A stretch of 64,000 nucleotides of DNA, taken from JAJPKK01 sp963802745 (GTDB lineage Bacteria; Pseudomonadota; Alphaproteobacteria; Rhizobiales; Xanthobacteraceae). The notes under the pieces are model-generated. The model was given only the letters and a program-made list of their open reading frames with translations. It had not been told where the DNA came from and did no database searches. The number at the start of each line of letters is the position of its first letter. Positions within the stretch are counted from its first letter, which is position 1. Both the position numbers and the translations under genes were made by a program. Positions 15,970 to 25,732 of this stretch are shown one piece after another. Where the stretch lies: positions 16,805 to 80,804 of the forward strand of contig CAWDKL010000062.1 in assembly GCA_963802745.1 (NCBI GenBank), written 5' to 3'.

Positions 15970-17049
15970 TCATGGCAGCTCCCGCTGCTTCCAGTCGGAG
16001 GGTGACTGTCCCGACATGCTCTTGAAAAACCGGGTAAAAGCGCTGACCTCGGAATAGCCGAGGATTTGCGCGAGGCTGCCGATGCCGACGCGGGTGTCGC
16101 GCAGCAGCTGGCTCGCCATCTCGAAGCGCGCCTCGTTCACGGCGTCGCGAAACGACAGGCCGCGCGTTTGCAGCGCGCGGTGCAACGTCCGGGGATGCAT
16201 CACCAGCATCTCGGCGGTCGTCTTCAAGGATGGCGACCCCGCCAGCACCGAGGGGACCAGGACGCGCATGACCCGATCGAGAATATCAGGCTGCAGAAAG
16301 TTCCAGCGCTCCGCCACGAACTTGCAAATGTCGGCATGGAGCGCGCCGTCGGCGGTCGGAATCGGTCTCGCCAGCGCGGCGCCGGAATAGACCAGCCCGA
16401 AATGCTCCGCCTCGAAGACGAGTTTGGCCCGGCCGAACGCCCTCCGGTAGGGCGCAAGATCCGCGGGCCGCGGCAGGGAGAGGAGCGCGGACGCCGGCTC
16501 GACGCCGCAGAGTTCGGCAAAGATCGCGCGTCCGAACGCGATCGCGCCGGCGCTGAATGGCGCCGCGCCGCGCAGACCGGGATAATGGACGCGATGCCCG
16601 ACCAGGAGGGCGTTGTCCTCCCAGTCGATGAGATACGTGCCGGCGCCGCGGACGTAGCGGGGATGATTGGCGACGAAATCGGCGAGCGCAGAGCGGAAAT
16701 CCGGCGCAACCGATAACAGCTTGCCGATGATGCCGAGGTGGCCGAGGCGGCCCGATGCCCCGAGCATGAGACTGAAGTCTTCGCGCTGCGTCGCCTCGGC
16801 GCATCTGAGCATCAGTTCGGAGACGAGCGGAAACGGAATCCGCCCCTCAATGTCCGAAAGCGCGGCTTGATCGACGCCGAGGCTCGCAAGCAAGGGCTCC
16901 GGCTCGACGGTGAGTTCGCGCAGCAGACGCGGGATCTCCGCGAGCACCCCCACGCGCTGTAAGGGCGCGGCTTCGTCCCCCATCGGGAACGGACGGGCCC
17001 GCGGCCGCGCCGTTTCCCGCGGCCGTGAAGCGTTAGATATGTCGTCCAT
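15970..17049 (-). CDS. AraC-family transcriptional regulator
   Basis: The product has 359 residues from the ATG at 17049; a later ATG at 16983 is an alternative, and neither has a strong ribosome-binding site. The N-terminal ~200 residues (QRVGVLAEIPRLLRELTVEP, then LGHLGIIGKLLSVAPDFR) match the AraC-binding-type sensor domain of the OruR/ArgR group. The C-terminal ~100 residues (AEMLVMHPRTLHRALQTRG, then IGSLAQILGYSEVSAFTRFF and GQSPSDWKQ) form the double helix-turn-helix. It is divergent from the beta-keto acid cleavage gene at 17188 with a 138-base gap, so it is the obvious candidate regulator of that catabolic run, responding to an unknown ligand. Confidence 0.9.
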   Translation of the reverse strand: MDDISNASRPRETARPRARPFPMGDEAAPLQRVGVLAEIPRLLRELTVEPEPLLASLGVDQAALSDIEGRIPFPLVSELMLRCAEATQREDFSLMLGASGRLGHLGIIGKLLSVAPDFRSALADFVANHPRYVRGAGTYLIDWEDNALLVGHRVHYPGLRGAAPFSAGAIAFGRAIFAELCGVEPASALLSLPRPADLAPYRRAFGRAKLVFEAEHFGLVYSGAALARPIPTADGALHADICKFVAERWNFLQPDILDRVMRVLVPSVLAGSPSLKTTAEMLVMHPRTLHRALQTRGLSFRDAVNEARFEMASQLLRDTRVGIGSLAQILGYSEVSAFTRFFKSMSGQSPSDWKQRELP

Positions 17050-17187
17050 GAGTTGCCGGTTATAGGATACGTCCAGAATGCCGTTATCGAGTTCCCATTG
17101 TCGGAAAATGTCAAGACAGCCGCGCGACGCTCCCTTAGGTTCCGCGCGGCGCTGACCCAAAGCGCAAGCGCGGACGCGGGGAGCACG

Positions 17188-18370
17188 ATGTACTACACCG
17201 ACGACTCAATTCTTCCGGAGAACATGGCGCCGCTCATCATCACGGCCGCCCCCTACGGGCCGGAGTGGCTGCCGGGCGATGCCGACATTCCGCTCACCTG
17301 GGACGAGCAGGTGCAGACGGCGGTCGACTGCTACAACGCCGGCGCGACGATGCTGCACGTGCACGTGCGCGATCCCGCGACCGGCCAGGGCTCGGTCAAT
17401 TTCGACCAGTACAATTATCTGCTCGGCCGGCTGAAGCAGGCGGTGCCGAAGATGATCCTGCAAGTCGGCGGGTCGATTTCGTTTGCGCCGCACACGGCGG
17501 AAGCGAAGGCGAAATGGCTCAATTACGACACGCGGCACATGCTGGCGGAACTCGATCCCAAGCCGGAATACGTCACCGTCGCCACCGGCACCACGCAGTG
17601 GGACGTCGTGTCGATGTTCGTGCCGGACGACATCAAGGGAACGCATCTCGACAACAATCCGCAAGTTCAGGCCGCATGGGCCGGGATGTTCGTGGACGCC
17701 GGGCCGGCGTTCTACCTCGAGCACCTGAAACGCCTCAGCGCCAACAAGATCCAGCCGTATTTCGTGCCCGGAACGGTCCATCAGACTGGAGATCATCGAG
17801 CGGCTGATCCGGGCCGGCGTTTACAAGGGGCCGCTGAACCTCGCGATCTGCGGCTATGGCGGCGGCACGCTCGGGCGCAACCCGTTCCACTGGATGGAGT
17901 TCCTGCGCCAGGTGCCGCAGGGCGCGGTGTCGACGTTCTGGTCGAGCATGCGCGGACTGATCTCGCTCTCCGCGATGGCGATCGTGCTCGGCCAGCACGT
18001 GCGCGTCGGCAACGAGGACAATCTTTGGGGGCCGGACAAGAAGCGGCGCACCTCGGTGCAGCAGATCGAAGGCGCCGTGCGCATCTGCGAGGAGTTCGGC
18101 CGCAAGGTCGCGACCGCCGACGAGGCGCGGGCGATCATGAAGGTCGGCGTCTGGTACAATAGCATCGAAGAGACGCTGATGAATCTCGGGTTGCCGCCGA
18201 ATCGCCGGGACGGCGAGAAGGGCTTCCTGGTCTGGGACACCGACGGCAAGAAGACGGTCGCCAAGGTGGCCGGCGACTCGCACCCGATGGCCTATTGCAT
18301 GGTGCCGCCCGACGCCGCCAAGGCCGCCATGGAGGCAGTCGCGGCGGCGAAAGCCAAGGCGCCGGCTTAA
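17188..18370 (+). CDS. Beta-keto acid cleavage enzyme (BKACE), frameshifted
   Basis: The start ATG at 17188 follows GGGGAG. The first frame gives about 200 residues, including TAAPYGPEWLPGDADIPLTW, GATMLHVHVRDPATGQGSVN and LQVGGSISF, up to YFVPGTVHQ. The second frame continues LEIIERLIRAGVYKGPLNLA, GRNPFHWMEFLRQVPQGAV and MRGLISLSAMAIVLGQHVRVG to the stop at 18370. One extra A near 17785 explains the break, and removing it gives 393 residues. The family condenses beta-keto acids with acetyl-CoA, giving acetoacetate and an acyl-CoA, using zinc held by the HVHxRD region. The clean homology on both sides favours a sequence error over decay. The AraC gene opposite may regulate it. Confidence 0.85.
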
Positions 18371-18378
18371 CATTGCAG

Positions 18379-18406
18379 GGGGCGGCGCGCGCGGCGCCGC
18401 CTTTTC
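18379..18406 (+). terminator. Rho-independent terminator after the BKACE gene
   Basis: GGCGGCGC and GCGCCGCC form a perfect GC stem with a short GCGC-rich loop, followed by CTTTTC. It lies about 10 bases after the BKACE stop at 18370 and before the VOC gene, which would then need its own promoter or read-through. Confidence 0.6.
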
Positions 18407-18428
18407 ATCGTGAGATTGAGGGCGTGGC

Positions 18429-18818
18429 GTGGCGGGGCGGCTCAGCAACTTCGAAATCTACGGCGACGACCCCGAACAGCTCGCGACGTTTTATCGCGAG
18501 CTGTTCGGCTGGCACATCGAACGCGCCGAGGGCGTCGATTACTGGCGCATCGCCATCGACGCCGAGGCGGCGCCGCTGAAAGCCGGCGGCATCGCGCGCC
18601 GTCCCGCGTTCCCCCACGGCGGGTGGATGAATTTCGTCGAAGTCGAATCGTTGGACGCGACGCTGGCGGCGGCGGATCGACTTGGCGGAAGCGTCCTCAA
18701 ACCCAAGACCGCCGTTCCGCGGACGGCGTGGCATGCCGTGATCGCGGATCCGGCCGGCAACGCCTTCGTGATCTGGCAACCGGACCCGACGGCGTTTCCG
18801 CCGCCCGTGCCGGACTGA
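18429..18818 (+). CDS. VOC-family (glyoxalase-fold) protein
   Basis: The product has 129 residues and starts with GTG at 18429 behind GAGGG. NFEIYGDDPEQLATFYRELF and GWHIERAEGVDYWRIAIDAE open the first beta-alpha-beta-beta-beta unit; GGWMNFVEVESLDATLAAA and ADPAGNAFVIWQPDPTAFP form the second. Members of this fold are glyoxalases, extradiol dioxygenases or resistance proteins, and bind metal through His and Glu side chains. The small size and context suggest an auxiliary enzyme or binding protein in the neighbouring catabolic run. Substrate unknown. Confidence 0.8.
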   Translation: MAGRLSNFEIYGDDPEQLATFYRELFGWHIERAEGVDYWRIAIDAEAAPLKAGGIARRPAFPHGGWMNFVEVESLDATLAAADRLGGSVLKPKTAVPRTAWHAVIADPAGNAFVIWQPDPTAFPPPVPD

Positions 18819-18901
18819 CGTGGAAAGCAACGACGAGAGTTGATCACCAGCGTTCTGCTGTCGGCGGTATCGCCGCGGCAGCAAAACATTGAGGGGTTCC
18901 A

Positions 18902-19870
18902 ATGGAGGAGCAACCCTACGTTCACGTCCCGGAAACCATCTCTCGGCAAGCGCAGGATTTTCTTCGCACCCTAAAAGATCCGGCGCTTACGCCGCGGTTT
19001 CCGGACCCCGCCGACATGGCGGCATGGAACAGGCTGCAAGCGTGGGCGGAAGCCGACGGCGAGGCCAAATCGGCGCCCCTCATCAAACGCTGCGAACCCA
19101 CCGTCGAAAAGGGCGCGCTGGGCGGCGTTCCGGTGCTGGAGATCCGACCGAAAGGGTGGACGGATAATGGCAAGGTCCTCGTGTACACGCACGGCGGGGC
19201 TCACGTCATGTACAGCGCAACGTCAACGCTCGGCAGGGCGGCCATCGCGGCTCACGAAACCGGCCTTCGGGTCATCTCGGTCGATTATACTTTGGCGCCG
19301 CACGCGAAATATAACCAGATTTCGGATCAGGTGGTCGCGGCGATCGAGGCGCTCCTGCAGCGCGGCCAGCGCCTGAAGGACACGGCCATCTTCGGCGATT
19401 CGTCCGGTGGCGGACTCGCCGCCGCCACCGTCCTGAAGATGCGCGACCGGGGCGTTGGAATGCCGGCCGCGGCCGTTCTGGTGTCGCCGTGGCTCGACGT
19501 AACCCGGAGCGGGGATACCGAAACCACGCTCGCCGGCGCCGATCCGAACCAGCTTTACGACAAGCACTCCAAATACGCGGCGGCCGCCTTCGCCGATCCT
19601 GAGGACCAGAAGCACCCCTACGCTTCTCCGGTCTACGGAGAGTTCTCCAAAGGTTTCCCGCCGACCCTGATTCAGGGCGGCCTTAAGGAAACGCTCCTCA
19701 GCGGCTTCGTCCGGCTTTATCAGGCGCTCGACCTGGCCGGTGTTCCGGTGAAGCTCGATCTGTATGAAGGCATGATCCACAACTTCCAGGACAGGATTCC
19801 CGACTGCCCGGAATCGATCTCGGCGCGTCGGAAGATGCGGGAGTTTCTGGTTCAGCGTCTGGGAATGTAG
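18902..19870 (+). CDS. Alpha/beta hydrolase of the hormone-sensitive-lipase type
   Basis: The product has 322 residues from the ATG at 18902 (GAGGGG upstream). The oxyanion-hole motif YTHGGAHVMYS is near residue 97, the nucleophile elbow IFGDSSGGGLAAA near 165, and the catalytic His region GMIHNFQ near 297, with an acid in the KLDLYEG segment. This is the usual set for HSL-family carboxylesterases that hydrolyse short acyl esters. No signal peptide is visible, so it should be cytoplasmic. It follows the VOC gene on the same strand and precedes the quinoprotein gene by 174 bases. Confidence 0.88.
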   Translation: MEEQPYVHVPETISRQAQDFLRTLKDPALTPRFPDPADMAAWNRLQAWAEADGEAKSAPLIKRCEPTVEKGALGGVPVLEIRPKGWTDNGKVLVYTHGGAHVMYSATSTLGRAAIAAHETGLRVISVDYTLAPHAKYNQISDQVVAAIEALLQRGQRLKDTAIFGDSSGGGLAAATVLKMRDRGVGMPAAAVLVSPWLDVTRSGDTETTLAGADPNQLYDKHSKYAAAAFADPEDQKHPYASPVYGEFSKGFPPTLIQGGLKETLLSGFVRLYQALDLAGVPVKLDLYEGMIHNFQDRIPDCPESISARRKMREFLVQRLGM

Positions 19871-20044
19871 GGCGGACAATGCGCACCGCGCGGGATGCAG
19901 GTGAGCGCCGCCCCCGCCGGCAACCCGTTTCCGGCCTGGCAGTCCGGCTCCATGGCCTTGCGTCCGCCCGGAGCCAATTGCTGCCAGGCATTGAACGAAT
20001 CGCGAAGGCAAACGTCGCGCGAAAAGCAACGGAAAGGAGATCAC

Positions 20045-21908
20045 ATGGTGAAGTCTGAACTTTGCCGGAACGCATGCGTGCTGCTGACGGCGGTCGTCCT
20101 GGCATGCGGACTGGGCGGCCGAAGCTATGGAGCCGAGGACTGGATAACGGTCAACAAGGACTACTCCGGCCAACGCTACGTCGATCTCGACCAGATCACG
20201 CCGGACAATGTCGCAGCGCTGAAACAGGTGTGCGAACTCCAATTTAATGAGCCGAGCTGGTTCAGCAGCGGGTTGCTGATGGTCGGGCGAACGCTTTACG
20301 CCAGCACGATGCGGGCAACGTACGCGGTTGACGCAACCTCGTGTGAACCGCGCTGGCGCCACGTCATCGCGCTTGGGACGCCGGCGAACGTTTCCAGCCG
20401 TGGCGTCGGCTATCTCGACGGCGTGATCTTTCGCGGGACGGTTGACGGGCGCGTCATCGCCCTCGACGCCGGCACGGGCCGCGTGCTGTGGGACGTGAAG
20501 CACGCCGATCCGGCGAAAAACGAGTCCTTCGTGTCGGCGCCGATCGCGTGGGACGGCAAGGTCTTCATCGGCATCGCCATCAGCGATCTCGGCATTCGCG
20601 GCCGGATCATGGCGATCGACGCCAAGACCGGAAACGAAGTCTGGCGGTTCTATACGGTGCCGGCCAACGATGAAGCGGGTCCCGCGAAATGGGGCGGCGG
20701 TGGTTTCTGGTTCGACCTTTACGCTGGACCCTCAGCGCGGCGAGATTCTCGCCCCGGTCGCCAATCCCGCCCCTGATTACAACACCGAGGTTCGCCCCGG
20801 CGACAATCTTTACACCAATTCCATCATCGCGCTCGACGCCGCGAGCGGCAAGCTGAACTGGTTCTACCAGGTCACTCCCCACGACGACCACGACTGGGAC
20901 TACGGCACCGCTCCGACGCTCTACCGCACGCGCAGCGGAAGGGACATGGTCGCCGCCGCAGGCAAGAACGGCTACGTGCTGGGGCTGGACAGGGCGACGC
21001 GGGCGGTCGTGTTCAATACGCCGGCCGAGCCGGTCAGCAACAACGGGCCGATTACCTGGGACATGCCTCAGCGCGTCTGCCCCGGTTTGGGGGGCGGCGC
21101 CCAATTCACTGGGGCCGCGTACAGCCCGATGACCGGCGCACTTTACGTCGGCATGGTGGATTGGTGCTCATACTACGCCAAGCCCAGGCCCAAACCTCCG
21201 GCGAATCCGCAAGAGGCGGGACAAAACTCCCAATCGGTGCTGGACTACGATTACGAAGGCGCCGTTGCGGTCGACTTCGGCGTGGATCCGAAAGGCTGGA
21301 TCACCGCGGTCGATGGCGAGACCGGGCAGGTGCGTGGAAATATCAAACCGATGCGCAGGTGCTGGCGGGAGTGGTCCCGACCAAGGGCGGCATCGTCTTT
21401 GGCGGGAGACGTTCGCGGCAATCTGTTTGCGTTCGATGCCCGCAACGGCACGGTGCTCAAGCACATCGACGCCGGGGGCGCGCTCAACAGCGGCTTGATC
21501 AGCTATGCGTTGGACAATCGGCAGTACGTCGCCGCCGCCGTCGGCGGCGTCACGCTGAATACCGCAGGGGTGGCGGGACCGCTGAAGATCAGCATCTTCG
21601 GCTTGTCGGAGGCCAACCCGAAAATCGCGAAGCTCGACCGGCTGCCGCCCCAGGCGCAGGGCGCTGCCGCCAACGCGGAGACGTTCGGACGCATTTGCGC
21701 GCCGTGCCACGGCGGCCGCGGTCAGGGCCGCCTGTTTCCGAACATAACGGCCTATACGGATTTGGCCGACCCGGCGCATCTGCAAGAGTTTCTGGCGACG
21801 GTGCCGCCGCCGATGCCGCGCCTCTATCCGGGCCTGCTCGATGCAGACGACGTTCGCAGGATCGCAGCGTACATGGCGGTGATTACGGGCGCGACCGCGC
21901 CCCGATAG
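20045..21908 (+). pseudogene. PQQ-type quinoprotein with C-terminal cytochrome c domain, frameshifted
   Basis: The start ATG at 20045 is preceded by AAAGGAGA and opens a signal peptide (VLLTAVVLACGLGGRSYGA). Propeller repeats follow (WITVNKDYSGQRYVDLDQIT, VDGRVIALDAGTGRVLWDV, IMAIDAKTGNEVWRFYTV). The frame shifts near 20715 to STFTLDPQRGEILAPVANPA. A base is missing near 21340 and an extra A lies near 21409; between them the correct frame reads YQTDAQVLAGVVPTKGGIVF. The last ~80 residues contain ICAPCHGG, a c-type haem motif. In intact form, about 620 residues, this would be a periplasmic quinohaemoprotein that oxidises an alcohol or aldehyde and feeds electrons to haem c. Three shifts make it either miscalled or dead. 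Confidence 0.8.
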
Positions 21909-21974
21909 CAAACCAATCGACACGAGCTAACGCCCCGTTCCCCTCGGGTAAATACAACAAGTGAGATTGCACGC

Positions 21975-22718
21975 ATGAGCAGCGTTCCCCAACGCGCTTC
22001 GGAAACCGGCCCCTTCGACGCGGCGATCAATCAGCTGCGAGCGTGGGATCCGGCCTGGGCGGCGGTGGTTGAAAAAACCGCAGGCGACCCGTGGCGGAGC
22101 GGCGTCCTGGCGCCGAAATTCGTCGAACTCGTGAGCCTCGCCGTCAACGTCGCCTGCACCAACCTCAATGCGGACGGCACCCGCCGGCACGTTCGCCGCG
22201 CCCTCGACGCCGGCGCCAGCCGCGAAGAAATCCTGTTCGTCTTCAAATGCGCGACCGCGATGGCGATCCATTCCTGCAGTCTCGGCGCGCCGATCCTGCT
22301 CGAAGAGGCCAAGGCCGCCGGCGTCGCGGCGACACCGGCGCCGCCCACCGCGACGCCCGCCGTCGACAGGATGAAGGCGATCGGGCAATGGAACGCCGCG
22401 TGGGACCCGTTCCTTGCGCTCGACCCCGCCTGGACGGACGCGTTCATGGCCATGGGAGCGGGGATTTACGGGAGCGGCGTCCTGCCGGCAAAGGAAATCG
22501 AACTTTTGAGCATCGCCTTCGACGCCTCGTTCACGCACATGTACGCGCCGGGCACCCGGCGGCACATCCAAAATGCGCTGAAGGCGGGCGCTTCGATCGC
22601 GGAGATTTTCGAGGTTCTCAAGATTTGCGTCGCCCAGGGGGTGCAGGCTTGCAATCTTGGCATTCCGATCCTCGAAGAAGAACTGGCGGCTCGGCAAGGT
22701 GCGAATGAGCGCAAATGA
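21975..22718 (+). CDS. Carboxymuconolactone-decarboxylase-family protein, two repeats
   Basis: The product has 247 residues and is made of two homologous halves. The first has RRHVRRALDAGASREEILFV and the second RRHIQNALKAGASIAEIFEV, each followed by a helix (ATAMAIHSCSLGAPILLEE and CVAQGVQACNLGIPILEEE). The AhpD peroxidase CxxC pair is absent, which argues against peroxidase activity. Members decarboxylate or isomerise ring intermediates, or act as thiol-dependent redox proteins. It lies 67 bases after the quinoprotein gene and overlaps the ribosome-binding region of the membrane protein downstream, so a shared transcript is likely. Confidence 0.85.
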   Translation: MSSVPQRASETGPFDAAINQLRAWDPAWAAVVEKTAGDPWRSGVLAPKFVELVSLAVNVACTNLNADGTRRHVRRALDAGASREEILFVFKCATAMAIHSCSLGAPILLEEAKAAGVAATPAPPTATPAVDRMKAIGQWNAAWDPFLALDPAWTDAFMAMGAGIYGSGVLPAKEIELLSIAFDASFTHMYAPGTRRHIQNALKAGASIAEIFEVLKICVAQGVQACNLGIPILEEELAARQGANERK

Positions 22719-22731
22719 CAGGGAGAGCTCA

Positions 22732-23311
22732 ATGACCAGCGAACTGAGCGACCCGGTGGTCGAGACCACGGTCATACTGGCGGGCGAGCACCATGCGCGT
22801 TCCCTGAAAGCGAGGGCGGCGGAAGAGTTCCGCAGATTCCTGATCCTCTTCCTTTATCTTTGGCTGCTTTTCGGCCTCTTCGTGCTTAACCAAGGCATCG
22901 TCCTGCGCGAGCAGCACGTCAACTTCATCATGCAAGGCTTTGCAGTCATCAACGCCCTGATCTTCGCCAAAGTGATGATGGTGTTCGAAATGTTCGACCC
23001 CGGCGGATGGCTGCGCAAGCGGCCGCTCATCTATCCCATCCTCTTTGAGACGCTTCTGCTGACGGTCTTGTTTCTTGTCGTGCATATCCTGGAGAAGACG
23101 ATCGAGGAACTCATCCACGGGAACCCGGTGATGGAGAGCCTTCCCGGCATCGGCGGCGGCGGTCTCGCCGGCCTGCTCAGCGCATCCGTCATCATGTTCG
23201 TCGCCTTGCTCCCGTTTTTTGGACTCAGGAATGTCGAGCCTCGCGATGGGCCGTGGGCGGCTGCGGACGATGCTGTTCGGACCAGCGGATTCGCCGAGCA
23301 ACGTCCCCTGA
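22732..23311 (+). CDS. Inner-membrane protein of unknown function, frameshifted near its end
   Basis: The start ATG at 22732 follows GGGAGAG. The product has about four hydrophobic segments: RFLILFLYLWLLFGLFVLNQ, NFIMQGFAVINALIFAKVMM, IYPILFETLLLTVLFLVVHI and LLSASVIMFVALLPFFGL. After FFGLRN the original frame turns into low-quality sequence that would run to 23550 and overlap the LLM gene. The other frame continues MGRGRLRTMLFGPADSPSNV and stops at 23311, which fits a natural end with one extra base near 23235. No named family was recognised. It probably shares a transcript with the CMD-family gene 14 bases upstream. Confidence 0.65.
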
Positions 23312-23434
23312 GGTCGTTGGATTGCGCCGTAGCGATGACGGTTGCCGCCAATTTTGATCCGCGTGTTTCGAAGCGTGCCGGCGCGTTGACGCAGGCCTTG
23401 CCGCGATCAGGCATGTCGTTCGCCGGCTGTCGGG

Positions 23435-24559
23435 TCATCCATCGATCCGCCCAAATGCTTCCTGCCCGGACCACCGCTCGCGCAGCTGCATGCGTTCGAG
23501 CCGCGGGATCACTTCGTCGAGAAAATACGGCAACTCGTCGGCATAATTGACGAAGGAGATGCCGACGCCGCGCAGGCCGGCTTTGCTGAGGTCCGCAAGC
23601 TGGCGCGCCACGCGGTCGGGGTCGCCGACGACCGCGATGCCGCCCATGCCATTGGCGTAGTTGGTGCGTTCTTCCAGGAACCTGGCCTCGCCGACGGTTT
23701 GCGGACTGATGTTCCTTTTGGCGAGGATGAGATCGACCGCCGACCAGTCGGCACGCTCGACGATGGCGTACCGGTAATACGCCTCCGCGTCGCGCTGCGT
23801 CGGCCTACAGGTGACGACGCCGACCGCATAGACGTCTATGTCGCGGCCATAGCCCGCTGCTTCCGTCTTGACCGCTTGGACACGTTGAGCGGTCTCCTCC
23901 ATCGACGTACGCGACACCTGGGTGAAGAACGCGTCACAATTGCGCAGCGCGAAGGCGCGGCCGGTGGGCGATGCGCCGGCATTCATGATCAGGGGCCGCG
24001 TGCCCCCGTAAGGTTTTGGCTTGGCGCGGATATTGCCGAGTTTGATAAAATTGCCGTTGAAATCGAAATCATCCTGCGGGCTCCAGGCGAGCTTGACGGC
24101 GTCGATCCATTCTTGCGCGAATTCATAGCGCGTCTCGTGGTCGCGCTGCTTGACGCCGAACATCTCGAACTCGTCCTCGTTCCAACCGACCACGAGATTG
24201 AGCCCGAAGCGGCCCTCCCCGATATGATCGGCGGTGACGAATTCCTTGGCGGCGATCAACGGATTGAACAGAGGCGCATGCACCGTGCCGAACACGGTGA
24301 TGCGCCGGGTCGCGGCGAGCAATCCGCAGGCCCAGGTGATGGTCTCGAAGGTGGCCCCCTGGTAGTCGCTGTCGCCGCCATAGCCCTTCCAGCGCGCGAT
24401 CGGCAGCAAGAAGTCGAGCCCACCCTCATCAGCCGTCTTGGCGAGGCGAAGATTATCCGGCCAGCTACCCGACCAGCGTTCGGGTACCAGCGTCACCGCA
24501 CGGCCGGAGGAGCAGTTGGCGCCGAAAAGGCCGATCTTCAGGGCATTCGCATTGTACAT
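23435..24559 (-). CDS. LLM-class flavin-dependent monooxygenase
   Basis: The product has about 374 residues from the ATG at 24559; GTG at 24598 and ATG at 24577 are upstream alternatives and no start has a strong ribosome-binding site. IGLFGANCSSGRAVTLVPER, LVVGWNEDEFEMFGVKQRDH, YEFAQEWIDAVKLAWSP and PKPYGGTRPLIMNAGASPTG are typical of bacterial luciferase-like monooxygenases that use reduced FMN from a separate reductase (the DmoA/SfnG/RutA group). Likely substrates are organosulfur or heterocyclic compounds, but the actual one is unknown. A Bug receptor gene lies 180 bases upstream on the same strand and may supply the substrate. Confidence 0.88.
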   Translation of the reverse strand: MYNANALKIGLFGANCSSGRAVTLVPERWSGSWPDNLRLAKTADEGGLDFLLPIARWKGYGGDSDYQGATFETITWACGLLAATRRITVFGTVHAPLFNPLIAAKEFVTADHIGEGRFGLNLVVGWNEDEFEMFGVKQRDHETRYEFAQEWIDAVKLAWSPQDDFDFNGNFIKLGNIRAKPKPYGGTRPLIMNAGASPTGRAFALRNCDAFFTQVSRTSMEETAQRVQAVKTEAAGYGRDIDVYAVGVVTCRPTQRDAEAYYRYAIVERADWSAVDLILAKRNISPQTVGEARFLEERTNYANGMGGIAVVGDPDRVARQLADLSKAGLRGVGISFVNYADELPYFLDEVIPRLERMQLRERWSGQEAFGRIDG

Positions 24560-24739
24560 CGCCGTGCGGTCATGCATGGAAGCGGTTCGAGAGAGCACGC
24601 CTGTCTACCTTTCATCTCCCCCCGCGCCGGGGCTGCGCCAAGAGCGGCCGCCGCGAGGGCGCAGCACTTCGGCTGCATCCGGGAACAAGTTCGTGGTATT
24701 CAGGCGGTCTGCAGTCGGCCCGCCCGGGCCACGGCGCAT

Positions 24740-25732
24740 TCAATCGAGCCTGATTCCACTGTCGCGGAAGACCTTGGCCCAGCGCCGCGCTTCGCTGCGG
24801 AAGAAGGTGTCGAATTCCGCCGGTGTCGAGGTCACCGGGTTGATGCCGACTTTTTCGAGGCGATCGACCACCGCCGGATCCGCGTAGATGGCGACCACCT
24901 CCTGGTGAATTTTGTCGATCACCGGCTTCGGCGTCCCGGCCGGCGCGACAAGTCCGATCCAGCTCGACATATCGTCGAGTCCGGGCAGGCCTGCGGCCAC
25001 CGCGAGCGGCGGAAGATCGGGCAATTGCGACAGCGGCCGGCTGTTGAGCTTGGCGAGCGCGCGGAATTGCCCGCTCCTGATCAGCGGCAGGCTCGGCGCA
25101 GCGCCGTCGATGATAAAATCGATGCTGCCGGACAAGAGCCCCTGCACCACCTCGGACGAGCCCTTGTAGGGAATGTACTGCAGATCGATGCCGGCAAGCC
25201 GGCCCAGCAGGTAGCCGGCGAGCCGGGTGATGACAATTCCGGCGCCGTAGGTGAGCCTGCCGAGCTTCCCCCGCGCGATCAGTTCCTTCACGCTGTGCGG
25301 GCCGTCGCTCGCCCGCACGGTCAGGAGCGACGTGTTCTTGGCCGTCATGGTAATGGCGGCAAAGTCGTTGAAGGGATCGTAGCTGAGCGGCGCGGCGGCG
25401 GCCGGATTCATCACCAGGGTCGAGTCCATCGCGGCCAGCAGTGTGTAACCGTCGGGCTCCGCTCGCGCGACCGCTTGCGCCCCAATCGCCGTACTGGCGC
25501 CAGGACGGTTCTCGATCACCACCGGATTCTTCCAGTCTTCGCTCATGTGCTGGGCGATGATGCGAATATTTATGTCGGTCGGCCCACCCGCCGGAAACGG
25601 CACGATGATCTTGATGGCGCGATTGGGAAACGCTTGCGCACGATCGACCTGGGCGGCGGCCGCAACTACGCCGAATTTCGTTGTCAGCACCGCCGCCAGA
25701 GCGAGCGTGACGCCCACGGACCAAACTCTCAT
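24740..25732 (-). CDS. Tripartite-tricarboxylate (Bug) substrate-binding protein
   Basis: The product has 330 residues from the ATG at 25732 behind GGGAGGAACC. A signal peptide (MRVWSVGVTLALAAVLTT) is followed by FPNRAIKIIVPFPAGGPTDI, the conserved first strand and loop of the Bug family. VVIENRPGASTAIGAQAVAR, RAEPDGYTLLAAMDSTLVMN, YDPFNDFAAITMTA and YIPYKGSSEVVQGLLSGSID follow in canonical order. Bug proteins capture carboxylates or aromatic acids in the periplasm. The partner TctAB membrane proteins are not in this window, as is usual for these abundant orphans. It precedes the LLM monooxygenase on the same strand. Confidence 0.93.
   Translation of the reverse strand: MRVWSVGVTLALAAVLTTKFGVVAAAAQVDRAQAFPNRAIKIIVPFPAGGPTDINIRIIAQHMSEDWKNPVVIENRPGASTAIGAQAVARAEPDGYTLLAAMDSTLVMNPAAAAPLSYDPFNDFAAITMTAKNTSLLTVRASDGPHSVKELIARGKLGRLTYGAGIVITRLAGYLLGRLAGIDLQYIPYKGSSEVVQGLLSGSIDFIIDGAAPSLPLIRSGQFRALAKLNSRPLSQLPDLPPLAVAAGLPGLDDMSSWIGLVAPAGTPKPVIDKIHQEVVAIYADPAVVDRLEKVGINPVTSTPAEFDTFFRSEARRWAKVFRDSGIRLD

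Noticed and set aside
23312..23550. C-terminal extension of the membrane protein
   Set aside because: After FFGLRN the frame turns into low-quality Arg/Ala-rich text and overlaps the convergent LLM gene. The other frame gives a natural end at 23311.
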